Positions 1-8,738 of a stretch of 64,000 nucleotides of DNA are shown here, piece after piece. The notes beneath the pieces are model-generated. The model had not been told where the DNA came from and did no database searches. It was given only the letters and a program-made list of their open reading frames with translations. The stretch covers positions 1 through 64,000 of the forward strand of contig JAVJON010000048.1 in NCBI GenBank assembly GCA_040216765.1. Reading direction: 5' to 3'. The position numbers and the translations under genes are program-made. How positions within the stretch are numbered: the stretch's first letter is position 1; each line of letters starts with the position of its first letter. Source of the stretch: Marinibaculum sp040216765 (GTDB lineage Bacteria; Pseudomonadota; Alphaproteobacteria; Ferrovibrionales; Ferrovibrionaceae).

Positions 1-326
1 AGGCCATTATTGAACCTGGCGGCACCATGGACCACCGCGACGAGCGCGGTGGTGACGATTGGGGGAACGCCAGGACATCCGTGTCCAGCGTCAACGCTTG
101 ACCCCGCAAGCCCGGTAAAGTCGCGGCCTTGAGCGAATGCCTGCCATGCTCAACCGGACAGCCGTGGGCTTGACCCGCGGGTCCATCGCGCCGCCATGCT
201 CGATCGATCGAGAGGGGCTTTGAGATGGACTGCCGGGTCAAGCCCGGCAGCGACGATAGAGGTGGGCTTTCGGAATCGCTGACGATTGATTTACGAGCCC
301 TGAGCGCGTTCCGCCGCCGCGCGGCC
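1..326. other. intergenic, repeat-bearing, no gene seen
   Basis: No reading frame here looks like a gene. The stretch holds phrases of the kind CTTGACCC...GGGTC and a clear 7-bp stem palindrome at 231-249. The same palindrome type, followed by GACGA, returns between 15.9 and 16.1 kb. Confidence 0.5.
231..249. repeat. short dispersed palindrome
   Basis: Stem TGCCGGG, loop TCAAG, stem CCCGGCA, followed by CGACGATAGAGG. It has the same layout as the copies at 15943-15961 and 16089-16107 (stem, TCAAG or TCGAG loop, stem, then GACGAC). This fits an intergenic palindromic repeat family rather than a gene-specific terminator. Confidence 0.6.
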
Positions 327-1079
327 CTATCCCAGGTTCTCGATATAGATCCGGTTGTAGGTCGGGCTGACGATCACCTCGTTCAGGCAGACCGTCTCCG
401 GCAGGCGTGCCAGGAACAGCATCAGGTCGCCCATATCCTCCGGCTGCACCATCTTCGCGCGATCCTCCGCCGGGACCGGCACCGGGCGCTTGTCCATGAT
501 CGGCGTGGAGACCTCGGCCGGGCAGAGCGCGGTGGCGCGGATGCCGTTGCCGCATTCCTCCTTGTTCAGGCTCTCGCTCATCGCCACCACCGCATGCTTG
601 GAGGCGTTGTAGGCAGGGCCGGCGAACTTCAGCACATATTTCCCGGCCCAGGAGGCGGTGTTGATCACCAGGCCGTCGCGCTGGCGGCGCATCATCGGCA
701 GGACGGCGGCGATGCAATAGAAGGCGCCGTTGAGGTTGATGCTGACGACCTGTTCCCAGCCGTCCAGTTCGACATCGGACCAGTTGCGCTTCGGCAGGTT
801 GATGCCGGCATTGTTGACCAGCATGTCGAGCCGGCCGAACCGGCCGGCGATGCGCTCCGCCACGCCATAGACCGCGTCGCGGTCGGTCACGTCCAGCGGC
901 TCGATCATCGCCGTGCCGCCGCCCGCCTCGATCTTCTGCGCCACCGCGCCCAGCGCCTCCTTCCGGCGACCGGACAGCACCACATGCATCCCGGCGCCGG
1001 CCAGCGCCAGCGCCGCTGCCTCGCCGATGCCGGTGCCCGCACCGGTGATCCAGACCACCTTCCCCGCAATCTCACGCAT
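327..1079 (-). CDS. SDR family NAD(P)-dependent oxidoreductase
   Basis: Classical short-chain dehydrogenase of 250 residues, the usual family length. The cofactor motif TGAGTGIG lies at residues 12-19, NNAG at 89-92, and the catalytic set is Ser143, Tyr157 and Lys161 (YNASK). It should oxidise or reduce a small alcohol or ketone in the cytoplasm; the substrate cannot be read from the sequence. The start is supported by AAGGAGGAT ending 5 bases upstream of the ATG. The C-terminus ends in an unusual NRIYIENLG tail. It is divergent from the EamA transporter at 1230, so the 150 bp between them should hold both promoters. Confidence 0.88.
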   Translation of the reverse strand: MREIAGKVVWITGAGTGIGEAAALALAGAGMHVVLSGRRKEALGAVAQKIEAGGGTAMIEPLDVTDRDAVYGVAERIAGRFGRLDMLVNNAGINLPKRNWSDVELDGWEQVVSINLNGAFYCIAAVLPMMRRQRDGLVINTASWAGKYVLKFAGPAYNASKHAVVAMSESLNKEECGNGIRATALCPAEVSTPIMDKRPVPVPAEDRAKMVQPEDMGDLMLFLARLPETVCLNEVIVSPTYNRIYIENLG

Positions 1080-1229
1080 GCCGATCCTCCTTGTTTACGC
1101 GAATATGCCATCCTGCCCTGCCCGTCGCAGGGCGCAAAGCACCTTCCGCAGAATCCGGGACGTCCGGTGGCGCGGCTTCGGCTAGGGTCCGGTGCATCGC
1201 GGCCGCAGGGTCGCAGGACGGAGCGCACG

Positions 1230-2159
1230 ATGACACGGAACGTCTGGCTGCAACTGATTGCCCTGTCGCTGATCTGGGGGATGTCCTTCGTCCTGGTCGG
1301 CGCGGTGGTGCACGACACCGGGGCGATCCAGGTCGCCTGGGCCAGGATGGCGGGCGGCGCCCTCTTCCTGTTGGGATTCTGCCTCGTCGTGGGGCAAAGG
1401 CTGTGGCCGGAAACCGGCTCCGGTGCCGCCTTCTGGGCCGCGGCCGCGGCGATGGGCGTGCTGAACAATGCCGTGCCGTTCAGCCTGATCGCCTTCGGCC
1501 AGCTCCACATCTCGTCGGACCTGGCGGCGATCCTGAACGCCACCACGCCGTTCTTCGCCGCCCTGGTGGCGCATCTGTTCGCGGCGGACGAGCGGCTGAC
1601 CCTGCACCGCCTCGGCGGCATCGCGATCGGCATCGCGGCGGTCGCGGTGCTGGTCGGCCCGGCGGCCCTGGAAGCCCTCGGCCAGGGCGGGCTCGACGGC
1701 CTGCTGGGGCAGGTCATGGTGCTGGGCGCGGCGCTGTCCTATGCCTTCGCCGGCGTCTACGGCAAGCGTTTCCGCGGCCGCCCGCCGGTGCAGCTGGCAA
1801 CCGCGATGCTGGTCATGTCGACCCTCACGATGACCCCGCTGCTGCTCTGGGCGGGACCTGCCAGCCTGATACAGGACAGCGCGGCAGGCTGGGCGGCGCT
1901 CGCGATCCTGGGAATCGCCTGCAGCGGCCTGGCCTATATCCTGTATTTCAGGATCCTGGCGGCGGCCGGGGCGACCAATGTCCTGCTGGTGACCCTGCTG
2001 GTGCCGTTCAGCGCGGCGGGGCTGGGGGCGCTCCTGCTGGGCAACGACCTGAGCCTGCGTGCCGCCCTGGCCCTCGGCCTGATCAGCCTGGGCCTGCTGG
2101 TGTTCGACGGCCGCCCCGCGGCGGCGATCAGGAAACGGCTTCGCCGGGCAGCAGCTTGA
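1230..2159 (+). CDS. EamA (DMT) family transporter
   Basis: Inner-membrane protein of 309 residues with ten predicted hydrophobic segments in two repeated five-helix halves, the layout of the drug/metabolite transporter superfamily. These carriers export amino acids or other small metabolites. I start at the ATG of MTRNVWLQ because the hydrophobic region begins there; upstream codons in frame read as shadow sequence. The last 32 bases overlap, tail to tail, the end of the minus-strand ATPase-fold gene at 2128. The substrate is not predictable. Confidence 0.85.
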   Translation: MTRNVWLQLIALSLIWGMSFVLVGAVVHDTGAIQVAWARMAGGALFLLGFCLVVGQRLWPETGSGAAFWAAAAAMGVLNNAVPFSLIAFGQLHISSDLAAILNATTPFFAALVAHLFAADERLTLHRLGGIAIGIAAVAVLVGPAALEALGQGGLDGLLGQVMVLGAALSYAFAGVYGKRFRGRPPVQLATAMLVMSTLTMTPLLLWAGPASLIQDSAAGWAALAILGIACSGLAYILYFRILAAAGATNVLLVTLLVPFSAAGLGALLLGNDLSLRAALALGLISLGLLVFDGRPAAAIRKRLRRAAA

Positions 2160-2598
2160 CCAGGGTCAGGCAATTGAACCCGTCGGCGCGGCGATAGCGG
2201 ATCACGTCCATCATCTGGCGGGCGAGGAAAATGCCCAGGCCGCCGATCTCGCGATCCTCCAGCGCGGCCTCGACATCCGGGTCGGGCATCTCCAGGGGAT
2301 TGAACGGCACCCCGCGGTCGCGGATCTCGGCCACCAGGCGATCGCTCGCCAGGTCGAGGGAAAGCTCGATCTCGCCGGCTTGCGCCTGTCCGGGGGAGGC
2401 CCCGGGAAGGCCGCCGGGCAGGCCGTGCTGCATCACGTTGCTCAGCAGTTCGTCGAGCGCCAGGTTGACACGGCTCGCCAGCGCCGCAGGCAGCCCGTTG
2501 CCGGCCAGGAACGAATCCACGGCATCGGCCACGCGGGGCAGTTCCCGCGGGTCGTTGCGCAACCGCAGGGCGAGAGAATGTGGGGCTGAAGGCGCCAA
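2128..2598 (-). CDS. ATP-binding protein, RsbW/anti-sigma-like HATPase
   Basis: GHKL ATPase fold typical of serine-kinase anti-sigma factors: the N box is LALDELLSNVMQHG and the G1 region is EIRDRGVPFNP, followed by GGLGIFLARQMMD. Such proteins phosphorylate an anti-anti-sigma partner or bind a sigma factor. No STAS partner is adjacent. No ATG fits the domain start. I propose TTG at 2598, seven bases after an AGGA box. The in-frame ATG at 2715 would overlap the GH3 gene end by 35 bp and add 39 residues of low-quality sequence. It is the last gene of the acylase-GH3 run on this strand. Confidence 0.72.
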   Translation of the reverse strand: MAPSAPHSLALRLRNDPRELPRVADAVDSFLAGNGLPAALASRVNLALDELLSNVMQHGLPGGLPGASPGQAQAGEIELSLDLASDRLVAEIRDRGVPFNPLEMPDPDVEAALEDREIGGLGIFLARQMMDVIRYRRADGFNCLTLVKLLPGEAVS

Positions 2599-2680
2599 GG
2601 CGATGTCCTGTTGCGGCAGCCGGAAGCAGCCTAGCGCATCGCATGGCGGCGAAACAGCCCCGCACCGGCACCGGCTCCGC

Positions 2681-4195
2681 TCAGCCGTCGACCAGCCCGT
2701 CCAGGTCCTTGGCATCGCCGACGACGCGCGGCACCTTGTGCTGGCCGCCCAGCTTGCCGCGGGCCTTCATCCATGCCGCGAACCGGCCGGGCGGCACGGC
2801 GACGACCTGCGGCGGCAGCATGCCGAAGCCTTCCCGCCGATGCGCGGCGTAATCGTCGTTCTCCGCGCAGAGCGCCGCGTCCAGGCGCTCCGCGAAGCGC
2901 TCTACCGCCGCCCCGTCCGGCGGGCGGGCGAACTCCACCACGAAGCGGTGCCGCCCGCGCGCCTCGGCGGCATCCGGAAAGACCGGCCCAACGCTGAAAT
3001 CCGTGATATCGGCACCGATCGCCCGCGCCGCCTCCGTCACCGAAGCCTCCAGCTCGGCATCGATCAGATGCTCGCCGAAGGCCGACAGGCTGTAGCTGGT
3101 GCGGCCGGTCACGCGGACCCGCGGCGGGTCGAGCGAGACGAAGGTCACGGTGTCGCCCAGGATATAGGCCCAGAGGCCGGCGCTGCTGGTGAGGATCACC
3201 GCATAGTTCACGCCGGGCTCCACATTGGCGATCCAGTGCCGGGTGGGCGAGGGGCTGTCCAGTTCCTCAAGCGGCACGAACTCGTAGAACAGCAGGTCGT
3301 CCAGGATCAGCCGCAAGCCGTCCTCGGGCGCGCCATCGGCGATGCCGATGAAGCCCTCGCTGGCCGGATAGACCTCCCGCGTCTCGGCATGGCTGCCGTC
3401 CAGCCAGTCGGCGAAGCGATCGCGATAGGGCGCGAAGTTCACGCCGCCATGCACCACCAGTTCCAGGTTCGGGAACAGTCCCTTCGCCCCCCAGCCGGCC
3501 TGCGGATGCGCCTGCGCCAGCCGTTCGAACAGCAGCAGCAGCCAGCTCGGCGTGCCGCCGATCAGGCGGATGTCGCGGCGCGGCAGGTCCGCGACCAGGG
3601 CGTCGATCTTCTCCTCCCAGTCCGACAAGGCCGCCAGCCGGCCGGGCGGATAGGTCAGGAAGCCCGACCAGGACGGCGTTTCCGCCGCCATGATGCCGCT
3701 CAGGTCGCCGCCCCGCACACGGCGTCCCAGGCGCTCCAGCCGGGTGCTGCCGCCGAGCATGAACAGGCGTCCCCCCAGGACCCGGCTCTGCGGGCGGTTC
3801 AGGACATGATTGGCCAGCACCTCCAGCCCGGCGCGGCGGTTGGCGGCGATCATCGAGCGGCTGAGCGGCAGGTACTTGGTGCGGCCGCTGGAGGTGCCGG
3901 AGGAGACCGCGAAATAGGGGATCCGGCCCGGCCAGGTGACGTCGCGGAGCTGCGGGAAATGCGGCTCCCACCACTCGGTCCAGAGATCCTCGTAGCGGTG
4001 CAGCGGGACCGCCGACTGGAAATCGGCGACGTTGCCGACCCGCTTCAGCCGGTGGGCAAGGCCGAACCGGGTGCGCTGCGCGGCGCTGGCGAGCTTCGCC
4101 AGCACCATCTGCTGGGCGGCGGCCGGCGGCACCGCATCCCGCGCCCGGGCGCGGCGCCGGGCATAGATGCGCAGAAGGGGGGTGACATCGATCAT
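2681..4195 (-). CDS. GH3 family acyl-adenylating / amido-synthetase-like protein
   Basis: This 504-residue protein matches the GH3 family, whose plant members adenylate a carboxylic acid and transfer it to an amino acid. Visible family features are the ATP loop SSGTSSGRTK at 98-107, YPASEGFIGI at 276-285, the WAYILGDTVTF segment near 342-352 and SAFGEHLIDAE near 371-381. Bacterial GH3 enzymes are mostly uncharacterised. The gene starts 9 bp after the stop of the penicillin-acylase-family gene at 4205, so the two are probably cotranscribed. That pairs an amide-forming fold with an amide-cleaving one. The product is inferred, not shown. Confidence 0.85.
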   Translation of the reverse strand: MIDVTPLLRIYARRRARARDAVPPAAAQQMVLAKLASAAQRTRFGLAHRLKRVGNVADFQSAVPLHRYEDLWTEWWEPHFPQLRDVTWPGRIPYFAVSSGTSSGRTKYLPLSRSMIAANRRAGLEVLANHVLNRPQSRVLGGRLFMLGGSTRLERLGRRVRGGDLSGIMAAETPSWSGFLTYPPGRLAALSDWEEKIDALVADLPRRDIRLIGGTPSWLLLLFERLAQAHPQAGWGAKGLFPNLELVVHGGVNFAPYRDRFADWLDGSHAETREVYPASEGFIGIADGAPEDGLRLILDDLLFYEFVPLEELDSPSPTRHWIANVEPGVNYAVILTSSAGLWAYILGDTVTFVSLDPPRVRVTGRTSYSLSAFGEHLIDAELEASVTEAARAIGADITDFSVGPVFPDAAEARGRHRFVVEFARPPDGAAVERFAERLDAALCAENDDYAAHRREGFGMLPPQVVAVPPGRFAAWMKARGKLGGQHKVPRVVGDAKDLDGLVDG

Positions 4196-4204
4196 GGCGT
4201 TCCG

Positions 4205-6520
4205 TCAGCTGGCCCCGTCGGCCGCGGGCCGGGCGGCCGGGCCTGGCTGCAGGATCGTCCGCCGCTGGAACGCGGCCCGCACGGCCGGCAGCTCCATAGG
4301 TATCTGGATATACTCCCCGGCCTGCCAGAGTTCGACCTGGTCGGCGAAGTTGGCGTTGTTCAGCCAGCCGTCCTGGCCGCCCAGCAGCACGAACCAGTTC
4401 GCATTCGGGTCCGCAAGGTCGGAGACATGGCGCGCATTCGCGCCATAGCGCGTGTCGTGCCGCTCGGCGGTGATGCCATGGGCCGATTTCATTACGGTCT
4501 GGCTGCTGCCGGCGGCCGGGTGGTCGCCGATCCGGTAGCGCTCGCCCAGGACCGGCACCAGGCCCATCGGGTGCCGCAGGGCCAGGCGGTGCATCTCCCC
4601 CCAGGTGGCGAAGCTGTCGACCGCGCCGGCGGCGCCGTCCAGCGCGGCCTGCAGCGGTCCGGCCAGGATGCCCGGCGGCGCCGCGGCCAGATCGGCGGCG
4701 ACCAGGCTCTCCAGCCGGCCGCTGGCCTCGACCACCGCCAGGTCGCCCTCGCCGTAGAAGGCCGGCAGGAAATTGGCGACGGTCGCGGAATAGGCCACGG
4801 CGCCGGCCGAATCCGCGGTGAAATGTCCGTCCCAGCCCCGCATTCCGGCGAGCACCCGCGCCGCGCCGCTGCCCGCCGGCGGCACGATGCCGGCCTGGTC
4901 GATGCGCGCCAGCAGGGCCGCGTTCAGCGCGGCCGCCGAGGCCATGTAGACATCCTGCTGCACCGCCATCAGGTCGGCCGCGTCCAGCTTGCCGCCGCCG
5001 GCGATCAGCCTGCCGACCAGGGCCTGCAGCCGCAGCACGCGGTCGTCGGCGGAGAAGAACCAGCCCACGGGAACGGCCGCCTCGGCGCCGCGGTTGTTGG
5101 CCGAGGCGATGAAGCCGGCCGGCGGGTCATAGGCCTGCGGCAGGTCGGCGCTGGTGACGATCGCATCCCAGTCGGCCAGGCGCTCCGGCGGCAGGGCGAG
5201 GTCCGCCGGCGGGCCCTGCGGCCGGGTCGGCAGATGGGTCGCCATCACCTGGCCGATATGGCCCCGGCGGTCGGCATAGAGCATGTTCTGGGCGGAAATC
5301 GCGAAGCCGGACATCGCCGCGGTGAACTCCTCCCAGTTGCGCGCCCGGTTCATCCGCAGCATCGCCGTCAGCTCGTCCGACGCGTCATGGCCGATCCAGC
5401 GCAGGGCCAGCATCTCGCCGTCGGGCATCGGCAGCATCGGCGCATCGGAGATTACCGGTCCGAAACGCGTCTCGCGGATCTGCAGTTCCCTGTCGAACCA
5501 CCAGCGGACCGCCAGGGGCTCCCGGCGCACCGTGATGTCCGAGGCCGGCAGGCCGGAAATGTCGAACAGGTCGCTGTTTGCTGACCGCAGGTTGGTGCCG
5601 CCCCAGGCAATATCCGGGTTGCGGCCCAGGGCCATGAAGGGCAGGCCCGGCACCATCATGCCGACCATGTGGAAGCTGGGCGACTTCATGCCGACCAGCA
5701 GCCAGGTGTTGGGCAGCAGCAGGCCCAGATGCGGGTCGCTGGCGATCAGCGCCGCGCCGGACCGGCTATGCGCCCCGCCCACCACGACGACATTGCTGCC
5801 GGTCTTGCTGAACCCGGTCATCAGGTCCTGCATCGGGCCCAGCAGGGCATGGCCCTCGCCGTCATAGCTGGGCGCCGAGCTGCTGCCCTCCCGCACCAGG
5901 CGCTGCCAGACGGCGGGCCAGTCGGCGCGCCGGCGCATCTCCAGCAGGCGGAACCAGACCAGCCAGTTCACGTCGGTCGACGCCAGCCGGCCGATGGTGA
6001 TCACGTCCTCCGCCGTCCAGGGTTCCGGCGCCTTGCCCATCAGGGTGAATTCGTGCGGCAGCGGGCGGACATTGGCCTGGTAGTGGTTCACGCCGGCCAG
6101 ATAGGCATCCAGCCAGGCGCGGCTCTCCGCCGGCAGGGACGCGACGATCGCCGGTGCCGCCCTGCCATAGTCGAGGATGCGCAGCGAGGTATCGATGTCG
6201 ATCGCCAGCGGGCCGCCGATCTCCGCCAGCCGGCCCTGGCTGACATGGCGCAGGAGCTCCATCTGGCCGAGCCGCAGATGGGCATGGACCAGCCCCAGGG
6301 CCATGGCCGCGTCATGGTCGGTCCGGGCCTCGATGAACGGCACCGCGCGATCGTTCCAATACAGGGTCACCGGCTGCTGCAGCGGCAGGCCGTCGACCGG
6401 AAAGGCGGCCAGGCGCTGGCCGGTATCGGCGGGATCGGGCAGCGGCGCCAGGACACTGCAGCCGGTCAGCGCGAGGGCCGCCCCGAGGACGGCCGCGAAA
6501 CGCATCGCAAGGCGGGTCAT
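4205..6520 (-). CDS. penicillin acylase family protein (Ntn hydrolase, lipoprotein)
   Basis: 771 residues. Members of this family cut N-acyl amides (penicillins, acyl-homoserine lactones, other acyl amides) after self-cleavage to alpha and beta chains. The predicted nucleophile is Ser242, in TGSNVVVVGGAHS, which would become the beta-chain N-terminus. The mature protein should be periplasmic: the chosen start MTRLAMRF leads into a signal peptide ending in the lipobox LTGC. The start also has GGGGGAC just upstream; the longer frame back to 6619 adds an arginine-rich stretch that is unlikely to be translated. It precedes the GH3 gene by 9 bp. Confidence 0.88.
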   Translation of the reverse strand: MTRLAMRFAAVLGAALALTGCSVLAPLPDPADTGQRLAAFPVDGLPLQQPVTLYWNDRAVPFIEARTDHDAAMALGLVHAHLRLGQMELLRHVSQGRLAEIGGPLAIDIDTSLRILDYGRAAPAIVASLPAESRAWLDAYLAGVNHYQANVRPLPHEFTLMGKAPEPWTAEDVITIGRLASTDVNWLVWFRLLEMRRRADWPAVWQRLVREGSSSAPSYDGEGHALLGPMQDLMTGFSKTGSNVVVVGGAHSRSGAALIASDPHLGLLLPNTWLLVGMKSPSFHMVGMMVPGLPFMALGRNPDIAWGGTNLRSANSDLFDISGLPASDITVRREPLAVRWWFDRELQIRETRFGPVISDAPMLPMPDGEMLALRWIGHDASDELTAMLRMNRARNWEEFTAAMSGFAISAQNMLYADRRGHIGQVMATHLPTRPQGPPADLALPPERLADWDAIVTSADLPQAYDPPAGFIASANNRGAEAAVPVGWFFSADDRVLRLQALVGRLIAGGGKLDAADLMAVQQDVYMASAAALNAALLARIDQAGIVPPAGSGAARVLAGMRGWDGHFTADSAGAVAYSATVANFLPAFYGEGDLAVVEASGRLESLVAADLAAAPPGILAGPLQAALDGAAGAVDSFATWGEMHRLALRHPMGLVPVLGERYRIGDHPAAGSSQTVMKSAHGITAERHDTRYGANARHVSDLADPNANWFVLLGGQDGWLNNANFADQVELWQAGEYIQIPMELPAVRAAFQRRTILQPGPAARPAADGAS

Positions 6521-6638
6521 TCGATGTCCCCCGGAAGTTCGACGCTGTCTGCGCCGCTTGGTCGCGCGCCCGGGACGGGGCGCCGGCATGGATACGCTTC
6601 CGGCCCTCTGGCGGATCATCGGGCGGGACGGCCCGGGA

Positions 6639-6968
6639 TCAGTTTGCCTGCAGGTTGCGCATCACGTAACGGCCGTCCTGCAGGCCGGCGAACATCGTCT
6701 TCACCTCGGGATGCGACACGGGGTCGCCGCTCTCGTCCGGCAGCAGGTTCTGTTCCGAGACATAGGCGACATAGGTCGTCTCGGCGTTTTCCGCCAGCAG
6801 GTGATAATAGGGCTGGTCCTTGCGGGGGCGGATCTCGGCAGGGATCGACTGCCACCATTCCTCGGTGTTGTTGAACTCCGGGTCCACGTCGAAGATCACC
6901 CCGCGGAACGGGTAGTAGCGGTGGCGGACGATATCGCCGATCCGGAATTTGCTTTCTCTGACCAGCAT
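6639..6968 (-). CDS. hspQ: heat shock protein HspQ
   Basis: 109 residues matching HspQ (YccV-like, hemimethylated-DNA-binding domain), a small factor that stimulates Lon protease in enterobacteria. Conserved stretches are FRIGDIVRHRYYPFRGVIFDVDP at the N-terminus, WWQSIPAEIRPRKDQPYYHLLAE in the middle and YVSEQNLLPDESG near the end. The start ATG at 6968 begins MLVRESKF, where the fold starts; the frame continues open upstream but without family sequence. The gene stands alone between the acylase (same strand, 118 bp away) and the CoA-transferase. Confidence 0.92.
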   Translation of the reverse strand: MLVRESKFRIGDIVRHRYYPFRGVIFDVDPEFNNTEEWWQSIPAEIRPRKDQPYYHLLAENAETTYVAYVSEQNLLPDESGDPVSHPEVKTMFAGLQDGRYVMRNLQAN

Positions 6969-7345
6969 GGGTCCTGGGTCCTTGCACCTTGAAACATCCG
7001 GCGAATGCCGGCCCGGCCTGCCGCCAGTCACAGGGGAACACCCGCTCCGGCCCCCCGGTTCGGGCCCGATCGTCGGGCAGGGCGCGCCCCGCAGCGCCTC
7101 CAGCATCGCGGGACGTCGCCGCAACATGCAAGGATTTTGCCGGAGGAGTACTACGAAACACTTAGCAGCCTGACGCGCGGTGGCAACCGCCCTGGTGCCG
7201 GACGGCACCCGAAAGTGACCGGGCTTGCCGCGCCGGGGACCGCCCCGCCGCCCTGCCGCGGCAGGGCCGTGGTAGACAATCCGCCGGCCGCCATGCAGCA
7301 ATCCGCATCCCCGGCCCCCAGACTCCCCACGCCCAGCGAGGTGTC

Positions 7346-8524
7346 ATGAAGCTTTCCGGTATCCGTGTCGTCGACCTGTCCAGTTTCCTGCCCGGCCCGC
7401 ATCTGACGATGACCATGGCCGACCATGGCGCCGAGGTGATCAAGGTCGAGGCGCCGGGCCGTGGCGACGCCACGCGCTCGATCGGCCCGTTCGAAGACGG
7501 TGAATCGGTCTATTTCCGCAACACCAACCGCGGCAAGCGCAGCATCGCGGTGAACCTGAAGACGCCGGCCGGCCGCGACCTGGTGCTGCGCCTGGCGGCG
7601 CGCAGCCATGTCCTGCTGGAAAGCTACCGGCCCGGCGTGGCCGCCCGGCTCGGCCTCGATTATGCGGCGGTCGCCGAAGCGGCACCGCAGATCGTCTACT
7701 GTTCGATTTCGGCCTTCGGCCAGGACAGCCCGGAGCGGGAGCGCCCGGCCCACGACCTGTCGGTGGAGGCGCTGGCCGGCCTGCTGTCGCTGGGCGCCGG
7801 CCCGGACCGGGCGCCCGGCATCCCGCCGGTGCCCGGCGCGGATGTCGCAGCCTCGCTGATGGCGCTGTCGGGGATCCTGATGGCGCTGCTGCGTGCGCGG
7901 GAAACCGGCCGCGGCGACCATCTGGACGTTGCCATGTACGATTCCCTGCTGGCCTGGACGCCGCATGTCACCGGCCGGCTGTTCAGCGAGGGCCGCGCGC
8001 CGGTCTCCGCGCAGGAACGGCTCTATGGCGGCTCCGCGCTCTACGGCGTCTATGCCACCGCCGATGGCGGCCATATCGCCCTGGGCGGCAGCGAGCTGAA
8101 ATTCGCCGAGAACCTGCTGACCGCGCTGGGCCGGCCGGACCTGCTGGAGCTCTGCAAGGCGCCGCCCGGCGATGCACAGGCCCCGGTGCGCGCGTTCCTG
8201 GCAGAGACCTTCGCCACCCGCAGCCGCGACGACTGGAGCGCCTGGTTCGCCGGCCGGGACATCTGCTTCGCGCCGGTCCTTGACCTGCAGGAGGCCTTCG
8301 CCAGCCCGCTGACCGCCCAGCGGGAGATGCTGCTGAAGGATGCGCAGGGACGCTCCCATATCGGCGTGCCGCTGCGCTTCGCCGGCGAACCGGCGCAGCC
8401 CGACCTGCAGGCCCCTGACCTGGGCGCGGACGGCCGCGCGATTCTCGACGAGCTGGGCTATGCGGCTGCCGAGGTGGACCGCCTGCAGTCGGACGGAGCC
8501 GTGGACCTGCCGAAGCCGGCGTGA
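7346..8524 (+). CDS. CaiB/BaiF family (class III) CoA-transferase
   Basis: 392 residues, the normal length for family III CoA-transferases, which move CoA between carboxylic acids through an aspartyl-CoA thioester. The N-terminus GIRVVDLSSFLPGP and the segment HGAEVIKVEAPGRGD are family signatures. The predicted catalytic residue is Asp137 in PAHDLSVEA. The acid substrates are unknown. The C-terminal quarter is duplicated as a broken copy at 12671-12856, about 4 kb downstream on the same strand, so this locus has been rearranged. Confidence 0.9.
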   Translation: MKLSGIRVVDLSSFLPGPHLTMTMADHGAEVIKVEAPGRGDATRSIGPFEDGESVYFRNTNRGKRSIAVNLKTPAGRDLVLRLAARSHVLLESYRPGVAARLGLDYAAVAEAAPQIVYCSISAFGQDSPERERPAHDLSVEALAGLLSLGAGPDRAPGIPPVPGADVAASLMALSGILMALLRARETGRGDHLDVAMYDSLLAWTPHVTGRLFSEGRAPVSAQERLYGGSALYGVYATADGGHIALGGSELKFAENLLTALGRPDLLELCKAPPGDAQAPVRAFLAETFATRSRDDWSAWFAGRDICFAPVLDLQEAFASPLTAQREMLLKDAQGRSHIGVPLRFAGEPAQPDLQAPDLGADGRAILDELGYAAAEVDRLQSDGAVDLPKPA

Positions 8525-8738
8525 CGCCGGCGGTGGGGCAAGGCATTTTCGTGGCACAGTCTCCCGACTGCCGGCTCCCGACTGCGGGTTGGTGCCCTGG
8601 CGCAGGCCTGCACCTCTGGCAGGGTGCGGAACAAGTTCATCGCGTAGCTGCGCCGGGACGGAAACGACCGACAGCTGTACCCAGTTCGGCTCGGCAGGCG
8701 GGCGCAAGGTAGCGCCCGCCTGCCGATTCCTACTTCCC

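Noticed and set aside
225..1229. Long plus-strand frame running into the EamA transporter gene
   Set aside because: Residues before MTRNVWLQ are rich in Arg, His and Gln, typical of GC-driven antisense frames, and they lie opposite the SDR gene.
2231..5584. 1117-residue plus-strand frame
   Set aside because: It is antisense to the GH3 and acylase genes, has the low-complexity RRQ/HHR composition of a shadow frame and no family motif.
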